A DNA stretch of 64,000 nt from CAZYVD01 sp964651045 (GCA_964651045.1 CAZYVD010000008.1:5900-69899); one strand, 5' to 3'. Numbered from the stretch's first letter, positions 8,036 through 16,377 are shown. The notes: generated by a model from the sequence alone, not told the origin. Translations and numbers: made by a program.

Positions 8036-8072
8036 GGGGAGAAAGAACCTTAATTATATGTTCTCTCTCCCC
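8036..8072 (-). other. Hairpin between the zinc-ribbon gene and the ybbR-like gene
   Basis: GGGGAGAAAGAAC (8036-8048) pairs with GTTCTCTCTCCCC (8060-8072) with one mismatch, an 11-base loop and no U tract on the minus strand. It lies between the stop of the small gene at 8089 and the ATG at 8020. It may be an RNA processing or stability element rather than a terminator. Confidence 0.5.
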
Positions 8073-8088
8073 CACAGACTTCTGGATA

Positions 8089-8280
8089 CTATTTTTGTGA
8101 TTGACCAATTGGTCGTCCAAAACTTATTTCCCCATTATCGATTCTTATATTGAATCCACAATTGGGATTGGTGCACACCCACGCCTTATAGCGTATTGCA
8201 GCACCTTCGCGTCCATAATCGGACAGCGGCACAAGCACACCAGTATCACACTTTTGACATTCAGGAAAGACATTTTCCAT
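8089..8280 (-). CDS. Small zinc-ribbon-like protein in the ribosomal protein operon
   Basis: A 63-residue protein with Cys8-x2-Cys11 and Cys36-x4-Cys41, an arrangement of a zinc ribbon with a slightly long second knuckle. Between them lies a polar segment with GREGAAIRYKAWVC, and after them a short strand region NIRIDNGEISFGR. A strong GGGAGG sits 7 bases before the ATG. I do not recognise a named family. It is 64 bases downstream of rplI, in the same direction, so it is probably expressed with the ribosomal genes. A role in translation or RNA binding is only inferred from its place and its zinc-ribbon form. Confidence 0.75.
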   Translation of the reverse strand: MENVFPECQKCDTGVLVPLSDYGREGAAIRYKAWVCTNPNCGFNIRIDNGEISFGRPIGQSQK

Positions 8281-8344
8281 TTTACTACCTCCCTCTTTTA
8301 CTCCTCACCCGATAGGTTTGTCCTCCTATCTGTTTTTGTTAGAA

Positions 8345-8788
8345 TTATTCTTTTACCACCCAGACCCTTATTTTTGCCTCAACATCCGAGTGAAGTTTGA
8401 TGATGACTGTATATACACCCAATGCTTTGATTGGTTCCTTGAGTATAATTTTTCTCTTGTCTATGTCATAGCCCTTTTCTTTTAAAAGGGTACTAATTGT
8501 TTGAGCTGTAACAGATCCAAAGACCCTGTCTTCTTCACCAACAGAGACTGTGGCAGTGAGTGATATCTTTTCAAGCTCTCCTGCCATGACTTCTGCCTTT
8601 TTGCGTTCTTTGCTATGCCGCATCTCAATGGACTTTTTTTCTTCTTCTAAGAGCTTAATATTCTTTTTATTTGCAACAACGGCTATTTTCTGGGGAATGA
8701 GATAGTTTCTTGCATAGCCATCTTTTACTGTTACAATATCTCCTGCCGCACCTAATTTTTCATGATCTTGTTTTAAGATGATTTTCAT
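8345..8788 (-). CDS. rplI: 50S ribosomal protein L9
   Basis: A 147-residue protein, normal for L9. The N-terminal domain starts MKIILKQDHEKLGAAGD and contains KDGYARNYLIP, the 23S rRNA-binding motif. Then comes the long connecting helix (about residues 45-75) and a C-terminal domain beginning near SVGEEDRVFGSVTAQ. The ATG at 8788 is chosen over an upstream in-frame start because it gives the exact family N-terminus and has GAGGAG 5 bases upstream. It follows rpsR in the classical rpsF-ssb-rpsR-rplI order. Confidence 0.98.
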   Translation of the reverse strand: MKIILKQDHEKLGAAGDIVTVKDGYARNYLIPQKIAVVANKKNIKLLEEEKKSIEMRHSKERKKAEVMAGELEKISLTATVSVGEEDRVFGSVTAQTISTLLKEKGYDIDKRKIILKEPIKALGVYTVIIKLHSDVEAKIRVWVVKE

Positions 8789-8801
8789 GATCTCCTCTTT
8801 T

Positions 8802-9050
8802 TTATCTGGCATAATCGGAAATATATGGTATGAGAGCTAGGTAACGGGCCCTTTTTATAGCCTTAACAAGCTGACGCTGATGTCTTGCGCAGTTTCCAGT
8901 TGTTCTTCTAGGAATTATTTTTCCTACATCATTTGTAAATTTCATGAGTGTTTTTGGGTCCTTATAATCAACATACAAGATTCTGCTCTCGCAGAATCGA
9001 CAGATCCTCTTCTTTTTGAATTTTAACAAATTCTCCTCCTTTCTGCTCAT
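8802..9050 (-). CDS. rpsR: 30S ribosomal protein S18
   Basis: An 82-residue protein. The core is typical of S18: YVDYKDPKTLMKF, then IIPRRTTGNCARHQR and LVKAIKRARYLALIPY. The N-terminal CRFCES pair and the later Cys of GNCARH suggest the zinc-binding (C+) form. The ATG at 9050 is preferred; a GTG three bases upstream at 9053 is an alternative. It lies between ssb and rplI with short gaps and the same direction. S18 binds S6 on the platform of the 30S subunit, and rpsF is two genes upstream. Confidence 0.97.
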   Translation of the reverse strand: MSRKEENLLKFKKKRICRFCESRILYVDYKDPKTLMKFTNDVGKIIPRRTTGNCARHQRQLVKAIKRARYLALIPYISDYAR

Positions 9051-9066
9051 CACATCACTTCTTGGA

Positions 9067-9564
9067 TTAGAGTTTTAAATCCTGATATCCAAAATCAAAT
9101 TTTCCCTTCATCGGATTTTCCTCATCCTCAAATTCTTCTTTTATTGTCTGTTCATTTTGATCAGATTCGATTATTTCCTCCTCCATTTCCTCAGATACAG
9201 TAGATTGACCTTCATGAACTATCTTATTCAACACCTGGATTCTTCGAGCCTTTATCTCCACTATTGTACGACTCTTTTCATTTTCTGCTACAACCTTTCT
9301 ACTCTGGAGTTCTCCTTCGATAATGACGGCATTTCCTCTGCTCAGAGTTGCGGCACAGTTTTCTGCAAGTTTATACCAGGCAACAACACCAACATAACAG
9401 ATATTTTTCCTCCACATTCCTATGTTGTCTTTAAATTTTCTGCTCGATGCGATCCAGAAGTTTGTTACAGGTGTTCCATTTGTAGTCCTTCTGAGAGTCG
9501 GTTCACGGATTACATTGCCGGCAATAATAACATAATTAACATCAGGCATAAAAAAATTATTCAT
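9067..9564 (-). CDS. ssb: Single-stranded DNA-binding protein (rpsF-operon copy, atypical tail)
   Basis: A 165-residue protein with an OB fold over about residues 8-112: VNYVIIAGNVIREPTLRRT, then TPVTNFWIASSRKF and YVGVVAWYKLAENCAATL, with a GNAVIIEGELQSR segment, all standard for bacterial SSB. The C-terminal half is acidic (EEMEEEIIESDQNE and more), but the last residues are GYQDLKL, not the DDIPF-like tip that recruits partner proteins in most SSBs. GAGG lies 7 bases before the ATG at 9564. It sits between rpsF and rpsR, the usual place of the housekeeping ssb. A second SSB with a canonical tip is encoded at 38236. Confidence 0.93.
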   Translation of the reverse strand: MNNFFMPDVNYVIIAGNVIREPTLRRTTNGTPVTNFWIASSRKFKDNIGMWRKNICYVGVVAWYKLAENCAATLSRGNAVIIEGELQSRKVVAENEKSRTIVEIKARRIQVLNKIVHEGQSTVSEEMEEEIIESDQNEQTIKEEFEDEENPMKGKFDFGYQDLKL

Positions 9565-9576
9565 ATAAAAACCTCA

Positions 9577-10002
9577 TTATTTATCGTTGTTTTCATTTGG
9601 CACATCATGATCGGTGTCATAATCGTCGATGGTCTCTTCGGGCTCTTGGCTATCAAGTTCAGCTATCTTTTTCTCATATTTTTCTCTGTTCACCTCTTCA
9701 TCTCTAAGTACTATTTTTGGTACAACGATTATGAGGGATCTTATGATGGGGTCATACATCTTGAACTCCTTTTCGAGTTCTTTGATAAATGTACCCTCTG
9801 CACTAAAACGTATGGTAAAATAATAGCCATACTGTTTTTTATCGATTTCATAGGCAAGTCTGCGTTTCCCCCAGCGATTAATCGATTTTACCTCTCCGCC
9901 ATTTTCTCCAATGAATTTTGATATCTTCTCAACTGCACCATCGGCCTCTTCTGTTGGTAAGTGGCCGTTGACAATGAAAGTTGTTTCATATTCTCTTAAC
10001 AT
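9577..10002 (-). CDS. rpsF: 30S ribosomal protein S6
   Basis: A 141-residue protein. The family start is MLREYETTFIVNG, and the ATG at 10002 is chosen because it gives this start and has GGGAGG 7 bases upstream. The ferredoxin-like domain fills about residues 1-95, with NRWGKRRLAYEI and the strand YGYYFTIRFSAEG. A tail of about 45 residues follows, very acidic (EEVNREKYEK, then DSQEPEETIDDYDTDHD), longer than the E. coli tail that RimK extends with glutamate. It is the first gene of rpsF-ssb-rpsR-rplI and follows pth with a 29-base gap. Confidence 0.97.
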   Translation of the reverse strand: MLREYETTFIVNGHLPTEEADGAVEKISKFIGENGGEVKSINRWGKRRLAYEIDKKQYGYYFTIRFSAEGTFIKELEKEFKMYDPIIRSLIIVVPKIVLRDEEVNREKYEKKIAELDSQEPEETIDDYDTDHDVPNENNDK

Positions 10003-10031
10003 ATTAAAACCTCCCTCTGGTCTTATGGTCC

Positions 10032-10613
10032 TCACGATATTTCATGAGAACAGGGATTTAAGCTGTTATAAAGGTTCATCGCAGAATCGATACCCTTTAC
10101 AACAAACTCCCTTACTGCAAGTGTTGCTGCCTCGATCATGCTTTCTACTGCCTGTAGTTCACTCCTCTTAAATGGAGAGAGAACAAATTTTATTGAGTCT
10201 ATCTCAGGATCGTTTCCTATACCCATTCGCAGTCGCGGAAAATCTGATGTGCCAATATAATCTATTATTGAAGCAAGGCCCTTATGACCGCCATGACTTC
10301 CCTTTTTCCGTATCCTTATCTTACCGAGAGGCAAGTTGAGGTCGTCGCACAAGATGATGATTCTTGGAATCTTAAGATTATACTTTTTTATAACACTTTC
10401 TATTGCTATTCCACTTCTGTTCATATAAGTTGTAGGTTTTGCCAGAACCACTCTCTTGGAATCAAAAAAAACTTCGCAACTCTGGCACTGTCCTTTCTTT
10501 TTAAATTTTACACTCTCTTTTTGTGCTATTCTGTCCAGAACCATAAACCCAAGATTGTGTCTTGTTTTTCGATATCGAAGACCTGGATTTCCCAGTCCTG
10601 CTATTAGATACAT
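10032..10613 (-). CDS. pth: Peptidyl-tRNA hydrolase
   Basis: A 193-residue Pth1-type enzyme that frees tRNA from drop-off peptidyl-tRNA. It starts YLIAGLGNPGLRYRKTRHNLGF, where His19 is the catalytic base; Asn9 and the later ILCDDLNLPLG Asp are also present, as are the substrate-contact loop RKKGSHGGHKGLAS and FPRLRMGIG. Its length matches the family. It starts only 6 bases after the rplY stop codon. The rplY-pth order is common in bacteria. Confidence 0.97.
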   Translation of the reverse strand: MYLIAGLGNPGLRYRKTRHNLGFMVLDRIAQKESVKFKKKGQCQSCEVFFDSKRVVLAKPTTYMNRSGIAIESVIKKYNLKIPRIIILCDDLNLPLGKIRIRKKGSHGGHKGLASIIDYIGTSDFPRLRMGIGNDPEIDSIKFVLSPFKRSELQAVESMIEAATLAVREFVVKGIDSAMNLYNSLNPCSHEIS

Positions 10614-10619
10614 CTAGAT

Positions 10620-11288
10620 CTATCCTTCTGGCTCCTCTTTTTTATCTTCAGGTTTCTTCTCACCTGCTTCTGCTTCTTTTTCCTCTGCAGCCTCTACACC
10701 TTCTTCAACCTCTTCTTCCTTTACTGCCTTCTCGGTTACAACCTTTGGATGAATTACATTGGCAACCGCGTGATCCAGATCTGTTATGATTTTAATCTTT
10801 TCGACCTCTACATCCCTTAATGTAATGACATCCCCGATTTTTAGGTCAGACACATCAACTTCAATATGGTCTGGAATGTCGAGAGGAAGGCCCTCAACTT
10901 CTACTTCTCTAAGCAGGTGTTCGAGAATTCCACCCTCTTCAACACCAACCGGTTCTCCGGTTAGCAGAATTGGAATCGTAAGGTGAACCTTTTCTGTAAG
11001 CTTTACACCCATCAGATCGATATGAATTATTGTATCTGTTATTGGGTCCTTTTGGATCTCTCTTATAACCGACTTTCGCTCCTTGCCCTCGGGAAATATT
11101 ACATTTAATACATTTATTTTCTGATGCAGAATATTTCTTAGTTCCTTCTCATCCACGCTTAGATGAATTGGCTCTTCATTATGAAAGTAAAAAACTCCTG
11201 GTATTCTACCATTCTTTCGCAGCACCTTTGCTGTATGAGGGCCTGTTTTTTCTCTTGGCTGTGCATGAATGTCTGCTGTTTTAGGCAT
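10620..11288 (-). CDS. rplY: 50S ribosomal protein L25, Ctc/TL5 type
   Basis: A 222-residue protein of the long L25 type. The N-terminal 5S rRNA-binding domain covers about residues 1-95 (start with QPREKTG, then RKNGRIPGVFY and VIREIQKDPITDTIIHIDL). The C-terminal TL5-type beta domain covers about 100-185 (GEPVGVEEGGILEHLLREVEV, then LPLDIPDHIEVDVSDLKIGD). A Lys/Glu-rich tail covers about 195-222 and is typical of the Ctc group. The gene lies 12 bases after prs. The prs-ctc-pth order is conserved in many bacteria. Confidence 0.95.
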   Translation of the reverse strand: MPKTADIHAQPREKTGPHTAKVLRKNGRIPGVFYFHNEEPIHLSVDEKELRNILHQKINVLNVIFPEGKERKSVIREIQKDPITDTIIHIDLMGVKLTEKVHLTIPILLTGEPVGVEEGGILEHLLREVEVEGLPLDIPDHIEVDVSDLKIGDVITLRDVEVEKIKIITDLDHAVANVIHPKVVTEKAVKEEEVEEGVEAAEEKEAEAGEKKPEDKKEEPEG

Positions 11289-11300
11289 TGATTTTCCTCG

Positions 11301-12233
11301 CTATTTTTTTACTGAATAGAAAAGTGAACTTATCGACTCCTCATTATGAATTCTCTTTATTGCCTCACCAAAAAGGGAGGCACTGGACACTACTTCAATT
11401 TTATTGCTCCGTTTATTGTCCTGAAGTGGTACTGTATCACTGACAAAGACTTTTGATATTTCCGAATCTTCCAGACGCTTGATAGCATCCCCAGAAAGAA
11501 TTGGATGTGTACATGCTGCCACGATCTGGCAGGCTCCTGCTTTTTTTAACATCTCTGCTGCCCTGCACAGGGTTCCTCCCGTGTCGATCATGTCGTCTAC
11601 CATTATCACATTTTTATCCTTAATGTTTCCTATGAGCGTGACATCTTCGATATTGTTTGGGCCGGATCGCTTTTTATCTACCACGGCAAGATCGAATCCG
11701 AGTCTGTTGGCATACGCCCTGGCTCGCTTCAGGCTTCCAACGTCGGGTCCAACCACCACACCATCCTTAAAGAGTTTTTTTATTCTGTCGATAAAGAATA
11801 TCGATGAATAGAGATGATCGAATGGTATGTCAAAGAATCCCTGAATCGATGCAGAGTGTAGATCCAGTGTTAAGACACGATTGGTACCTGCAGTTGAGAT
11901 CAGATTTGCCACGAGTTTTGCCGACAGGGCAACTCGTGGCCGGTCTTTTCTGTCCTGACGTGCATATCCAAAATAGGGCAGCACTGCTGTTATTCTCTTT
12001 GCCGAGGCCCTGTGAGCAGCATCGATCATCAGGAGAAGTTCAAGTATGTTTTCGGCTGGAGGAGATGTGGGTTGAATTATAAAAACATCGTTTCCGCGGA
12101 TGTTTTCATTATATTTTACAGAGATTTCCCCGTCGCTGAAACGTCCCAGTTCTACATCTCCGAGCTCCATACCAAGATAGCCTGCAATTTTCTCTGCAAG
12201 GGGTCTGTTTGCACTTCCTGAGAAAATTTTCAT
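11301..12233 (-). CDS. prs: Ribose-phosphate pyrophosphokinase
   Basis: A 310-residue PRPP synthase, making the shared precursor of purines, pyrimidines, His, Trp and NAD. The family motifs are visible: the N-terminal MKIFSGSANRPLAEKIAGYLG, the ATP-binding region FGYARQDRKDRPR, the metal-binding DLHSASIQGFF, and the PRPP loop VDDMIDTGGT. Its length is close to the usual 315. No strong Shine-Dalgarno is seen, only AGGA at about -15. The tRNA-Gln terminator lies upstream. It heads the rplY-pth-rpsF run. Confidence 0.97.
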   Translation of the reverse strand: MKIFSGSANRPLAEKIAGYLGMELGDVELGRFSDGEISVKYNENIRGNDVFIIQPTSPPAENILELLLMIDAAHRASAKRITAVLPYFGYARQDRKDRPRVALSAKLVANLISTAGTNRVLTLDLHSASIQGFFDIPFDHLYSSIFFIDRIKKLFKDGVVVGPDVGSLKRARAYANRLGFDLAVVDKKRSGPNNIEDVTLIGNIKDKNVIMVDDMIDTGGTLCRAAEMLKKAGACQIVAACTHPILSGDAIKRLEDSEISKVFVSDTVPLQDNKRSNKIEVVSSASLFGEAIKRIHNEESISSLFYSVKK

Positions 12234-12265
12234 GCTGCTTTCAATCCTTTAAAATATTCTCTATA

Positions 12266-12316
12266 CAATAAAATTCCCGAAACCTTGACATCACCATCAA
12301 ATAATGGGTTTCGGGA
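12266..12316 (-). terminator. Hairpin with U-rich 3' side after tRNA-Gln
   Basis: On the minus strand CCCGAAACC pairs perfectly with GGTTTCGGG (arms at 12307-12315 and 12276-12284) around a 22-base loop, followed by AATTTTATT. It lies between the tRNA-Gln gene and prs, so it probably ends the tRNA transcript or attenuates read-through into prs. Confidence 0.55.
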
Positions 12317-12359
12317 GCAGTGCTTTTAATTTTATCTCGTCTGTGAATATATTCTAAAG

Positions 12360-12431
12360 CTGGGGCGGGAGGATTCGAACCTCCGAATGCAGGATCCAAA
12401 ATCCTGTGTCTTACCACTTGACGACGCCCCA
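12360..12431 (-). tRNA. tRNA-Gln (TTG)
   Basis: The minus strand gives acceptor arms TGGGGCG/CGCCCCA, an anticodon stem CAGGA/TCCTG with loop TTTTGGA (anticodon TTG), and T arm GGAGG/CCTCC around TTCGAAT. The U-A first pair is typical of tRNA-Gln. CCA is not encoded. It lies between ispE and prs. Confidence 0.97.
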
Positions 12432-12456
12432 CTATTAAGAAATCTTTAGTGTTACT

Positions 12457-13308
12457 TTACATAGGTCTGCAGAGAAAGCTTTTCATTCTCTGCTCAATAG
12501 AAAAGAACTCTACCGCCTCTTCCGCTTTATCTGATTGATTAAAGAGTCCATACACCGACGAGCCGCTTCCCGACAAACTGGCATAAAAGGCACCCTTTTC
12601 ATATAGCTTCTCCTTAATCGTTAGGAGTAGAGGATGCCTTTTAAATACCACTTCCTCAAAGTCATTTTTAATATTGAACCTCAAATATTGAGGATCAAAT
12701 CTTTTAAAAAGTAATTTAAATTTAGTGAAATTTTCATCTTTTGTCAAGGCAATTTTAGAGCGGCTGTATGCCCATTTTGTAGAGATGTGTATTTGAGGGC
12801 TCACCACAAGTGCCAACCAATCCTTTTCTATTTTTACAGGGGTCAATATCTCTCCTCTGCCTGTTGCCAGCATCGTTCCTCCCCTAATAAAAAAAGGAAC
12901 GTCTGAGCCGATTGTTGCAGCAATATTCTCAAGTTCTGTTATTGAAAGGTTTAGTTTCCACATGATGTTTGCTGCAACAAGGGTTGCTGCAGCATTACTG
13001 CTTCCGCCTCCAAGACCGGATCCAACAGGAATAGTCTTTTTTAGGTGAACCCTTAGTCCTTCATCGATTTTGAACCTTTCTCTGACAAGATCAAATGCCC
13101 TTAAGATTAAATTGTCGGGTCCAGCAGGAACATCTGAGTCGGTTATGGTAATTGTGATTTCTTTCCCGCTCTTCTCAAATGTGATCTCATCATGAAGATC
13201 GATTTGCTGTAGAAGAGTTACTATTTGGTGATATCCATCCTCCCTTTTCTTTATGATATTTAATCCGATATTTATCTTTGCATAAGATTTTAATGTAATA
13301 CGATCCAA
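12457..13308 (-). CDS. ispE: 4-diphosphocytidyl-2-C-methyl-D-erythritol kinase
   Basis: A 283-residue GHMP kinase of the MEP isoprenoid pathway, which phosphorylates CDP-ME. The start segment SYAKINIGLNI carries the catalytic Lys, the ATP loop PVGSGLGGGSSNAAA lies at about residues 94-108, and Asp136 lies in GSDVPFF. The C-terminal ASLSGSGSSVYGLF glycine motif is present. The start is a TTG at 13308, since the upstream ATG frame is closed; AAGGA lies 8 bases before it. It is followed by tRNA-Gln and prs; ispE-prs is a common neighbour pair. Confidence 0.95.
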   Translation of the reverse strand: MDRITLKSYAKINIGLNIIKKREDGYHQIVTLLQQIDLHDEITFEKSGKEITITITDSDVPAGPDNLILRAFDLVRERFKIDEGLRVHLKKTIPVGSGLGGGSSNAAATLVAANIMWKLNLSITELENIAATIGSDVPFFIRGGTMLATGRGEILTPVKIEKDWLALVVSPQIHISTKWAYSRSKIALTKDENFTKFKLLFKRFDPQYLRFNIKNDFEEVVFKRHPLLLTIKEKLYEKGAFYASLSGSGSSVYGLFNQSDKAEEAVEFFSIEQRMKSFLCRPM

Positions 13309-13329
13309 ATCCTCAGTCCTTATGCATTC

Positions 13330-15465
13330 CTATCTTTTCATTCCGAGCTGATCGAACATGAATGCATATTCGAGTGCAATCCTTTTGTATCTCTTAAATC
13401 TTCCAGATGCACCGCCGTGTCCAGACTCCATGTCAATATCGATTATCAGAAGATTATTGTCTGTTTTCATATCTCTCAGCTTTGCCACCCATTTCGTTGG
13501 TTCAAAATATTGTACCTGTGAATCGTGTAGGCCTGTTGTAACAAGCATTGCAGGATAGTCCTTTCGTTCTACATTATCATATGGAGAGTAAGAGAGCATG
13601 TAGTAATAATACTTCTTATTCTTTGGATTGCCCCATTCATCGAATTCGGCAGTTGTTAATGGAATGGACTCATCAAGCATAGTTGTAACAACATCTACCC
13701 ATGGTACAAGCGCAAGAATTCCCTTAAACAGGTCGGGCCTCATGTTTGCAACCGCTCCCATCAGAAGTCCTCCAGCACTTCCTCCCATTGCAAACAGTTT
13801 GTCAGGATTTGTAAATCCCTCATTTATGAGATGCTCGGCACAGTCAATAAAGTCTGTGAATGTATTCTTTTTCTTCAGCAGTTTGCCCTCTTCATACCAG
13901 TATCTTCCCATTTCTGAGCCGCCGCGGACATGGGCGATTGCATATACAAATCCCCTGTTCAGAAGGGTTAGACGGGCAGAGCTGAAGTAGGGATCCATAC
14001 TTGCACCATAGGAGCCATAGCCGTAGAGAAGACAGGGATTATTACCATCTTTTTTTAATCCTTTCTTATAGACAACAGAGATTGGTACTCTTGTGCCGTC
14101 GCGCGCTGTTGCCCACAATCTTTCTGCATGATAATCCTCAGGATTAAACTTTCCTAAAACCTCCTCTCTCTTTAGCAGCCTTTTTTCTCTTGTCTTCATA
14201 TTGAAGTCATAGGTTGTATTTGGCGTTGTAAGAGATGAGTAGCTGTATCTCAGGATTTCTGTATCAAATTCGCGATTTATAGATGGATATGCAACATAGA
14301 CCTCCTCACCAAAGTCGATGTAGTAGTCCTCATTGCTACTCTGATTGATGACTCTTATCTGCCTGAGTCCATCTTTTCGTTCTGCAAGTACAAGATAATC
14401 TTTGAATATCTCTACACTATTGAGCAGGACATTGTTTCTGTGGGGTATCACCTCTTTCCAGTATTTTTTTTCTGTCTTATCTGTGCCGGTCTCCATTAAT
14501 CTGAAATTCTTTGCATTCCAGTTTGTAAGAATGTAGAATCGATCTTTGAAGTGATATATTGAATACTCATGGTCTCTCTGACGCTTCTGGAAAATGCGGA
14601 ATTTTCCGTATGGATCATCGGCATCGAGAATGCGCATCTCTGTTGATAGTGTGCTGTAAGACCCGATTATCAGGAATTTTCTCGATTTCGATTTGTATAT
14701 GCCGGTCGAGAATGTTTTGTCCTTCTCATTGAAGATCTCCACATCCTCTGATGGATCGGTTCCAAGAATATGCCGCATTATTTTATATGCACGAAGAGTC
14801 GGATCCTTTTTTGTATAAAAGACTGTTTTATTGTCATTTGCCCAGACTGCACTACCAGTAGTGTTTGATAGCCGGTCTGGAAGCATTTTACCACTCTTCA
14901 GATCCTTAAAATAGATTGTATACCTTCTTCTGCTGACAGTATCTACACCAAAAGCAAGATATCTGTTATTTTCACTTACCTGTAATCCCCTGACACTGTA
15001 GTAACTATATCCATCTGCCATTTGAGGAACATTCAGCATTATCTCCTCTTCTGCGTCGAGGCCTCCTTTCTTTCTGGCATATATGGGATATTCCTGATCT
15101 TTTTCGTATCGTGTATAGTAGTAATACCCATTATCAAGATATGGTACAGACATATCTGTCTTTTTTATTCGGCCTATTATCTCTTTGTACAGCCTTTTCT
15201 GGAGTTTCTCAGTATGCTTCATCATGGCATTTTTATATCTATTCTCTGCTTTAAGATACTCGATCACCTTTGGATTTTCTCTCTGGTTAAGCCAGTAGTA
15301 GTTATCGATACGTGTATGTCCGTGAATGGTTAGTTTCTTGGGGATTTTTTCCGCCCTTGGCGGAGCTATTGTTTCTGGAGATCTTTTTTCGCCACATGAG
15401 GCCAGAAACAGGATAGTTATAAGAAGAGGCGTATAAATTTTCCATGTTAAAACTACGTGTTTCAT
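13330..15465 (-). CDS. Prolyl oligopeptidase-family (S9A, oligopeptidase B-like) lipoprotein
   Basis: A 711-residue serine peptidase. It starts with a lipoprotein signal peptide whose lipobox LASC puts the acylated Cys at residue 24, so it is probably anchored in an envelope membrane. The N-terminal beta-propeller covers about residues 80-430. The alpha/beta hydrolase domain has YGSYGASMDP, the nucleophile Ser563 in GGSAGG, Asp648 in GLHDSQV and His683 in SGHGGASGRF, so the full catalytic triad is present. AGGAGG lies before the ATG. Peptides cut after basic residues are expected from oligopeptidase B relatives; specificity here is not shown. It is encoded 31 bases after the HDAC-like gene. 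Confidence 0.93.
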   Translation of the reverse strand: MKHVVLTWKIYTPLLITILFLASCGEKRSPETIAPPRAEKIPKKLTIHGHTRIDNYYWLNQRENPKVIEYLKAENRYKNAMMKHTEKLQKRLYKEIIGRIKKTDMSVPYLDNGYYYYTRYEKDQEYPIYARKKGGLDAEEEIMLNVPQMADGYSYYSVRGLQVSENNRYLAFGVDTVSRRRYTIYFKDLKSGKMLPDRLSNTTGSAVWANDNKTVFYTKKDPTLRAYKIMRHILGTDPSEDVEIFNEKDKTFSTGIYKSKSRKFLIIGSYSTLSTEMRILDADDPYGKFRIFQKRQRDHEYSIYHFKDRFYILTNWNAKNFRLMETGTDKTEKKYWKEVIPHRNNVLLNSVEIFKDYLVLAERKDGLRQIRVINQSSNEDYYIDFGEEVYVAYPSINREFDTEILRYSYSSLTTPNTTYDFNMKTREKRLLKREEVLGKFNPEDYHAERLWATARDGTRVPISVVYKKGLKKDGNNPCLLYGYGSYGASMDPYFSSARLTLLNRGFVYAIAHVRGGSEMGRYWYEEGKLLKKKNTFTDFIDCAEHLINEGFTNPDKLFAMGGSAGGLLMGAVANMRPDLFKGILALVPWVDVVTTMLDESIPLTTAEFDEWGNPKNKKYYYYMLSYSPYDNVERKDYPAMLVTTGLHDSQVQYFEPTKWVAKLRDMKTDNNLLIIDIDMESGHGGASGRFKRYKRIALEYAFMFDQLGMKR

Positions 15466-15496
15466 ATTTCTCTCCTCCTTTTATTTATGATAGGTT

Positions 15497-16348
15497 TTAA
15501 GATTTCAGTCCATTTATAAAAGAATCTACACATTGTGGAAGTCGGGTTGAATAGCCTCCCTCAAGGACTATGAATGTTGGTCTCTCGATTCTGGATATGA
15601 GTTTTCCGATCTGGTTATATGTTTCGACCTTAAGCATCATCTGCGTCAGAGGATCTTCCTCAAATGTGTCGAATCCTGCAGAGATGCCCAGAACATCTGG
15701 CTTAAATTCTTCTATTTTCTCACAGGCGATTTCAAGTGTTTTGAGATATTCTGGCTCACCTGTGCCTGGTGGCAGAGGATAGTTCAGAACATTTTCGCCA
15801 GACTCCAGACCTGTGCCAGGATACAGGGGAGATTGGTGTAGTGATACATATAATACAGATGGATTTGTCTTAAATATATCTTCTGTTCCGTTTCCGTGAT
15901 GACAGTCTATGTCGAGTATTGCAGCTTTTGCGGATGGATCGTCTGCAAGAAATCTTGCCGTTGCAATGGCAATATTGTTAAAATAGCAGAAGCCCATGAC
16001 ACTATTTTTCGTGGCATGATGTCCAGGAGGCCGCATTAGAGAGAACCCCATCTCACCAGTCACAGCAGACTGTAATGCAAGTATTGCACCTCCTGCAGAA
16101 AGCCTTGCATATTCATATATATTAGGAAGTGCAGGAGTGTCGAGGTCGATGAATTGGCCATTTCTGACTTTCTCAAGGAGCAAAAAAGAGTGGACTCGAA
16201 TGATATCTTCGTCTCTGCAGAGTGTTGGCTCTATAAATGAAATGTTTTTCTTTTTAAGATAGTTATAGATAGCTAGTACTCTTTCAGGGGATTCGGGATG
16301 ACCTTGCTGCCCATATTCAAGGCATCTTGGTGAGAAAAAGTATTTCAA
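15497..16348 (-). CDS. HDAC-family (AcuC/class II-like) deacetylase
   Basis: A 283-residue arginase/deacetylase-fold protein. The active-site residues are in place: His110-His111 in RPPGHHA, the zinc ligands Asp148 and His150 in DIDCHHGNG, and Asp227 in SAGFDTFEEDPL, with EGGYST near the end. Bacterial members remove acetyl groups from small molecules such as acetylpolyamines or from proteins such as acetyl-CoA synthetase; neither target is encoded nearby. The start is a TTG at 16348 with GAGGA 6 bases upstream. A good promoter lies about 30-58 bases upstream. It is the first gene of a two-gene operon with the oligopeptidase. Confidence 0.9.
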   Translation of the reverse strand: MKYFFSPRCLEYGQQGHPESPERVLAIYNYLKKKNISFIEPTLCRDEDIIRVHSFLLLEKVRNGQFIDLDTPALPNIYEYARLSAGGAILALQSAVTGEMGFSLMRPPGHHATKNSVMGFCYFNNIAIATARFLADDPSAKAAILDIDCHHGNGTEDIFKTNPSVLYVSLHQSPLYPGTGLESGENVLNYPLPPGTGEPEYLKTLEIACEKIEEFKPDVLGISAGFDTFEEDPLTQMMLKVETYNQIGKLISRIERPTFIVLEGGYSTRLPQCVDSFINGLKS

Positions 16349-16377
16349 ATGTTGTTCCTCTTGTTTGAAATCAATAA

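Noticed and set aside
9157..9921. A 254-codon open frame on the plus strand
   Set aside because: It lies entirely antisense to ssb and rpsF, which are certain, and its residues show no family pattern or ribosome site.
12241..12432. Short minus-strand open frame across tRNA-Gln
   Set aside because: It overlaps the tRNA and a terminator and has no protein features.
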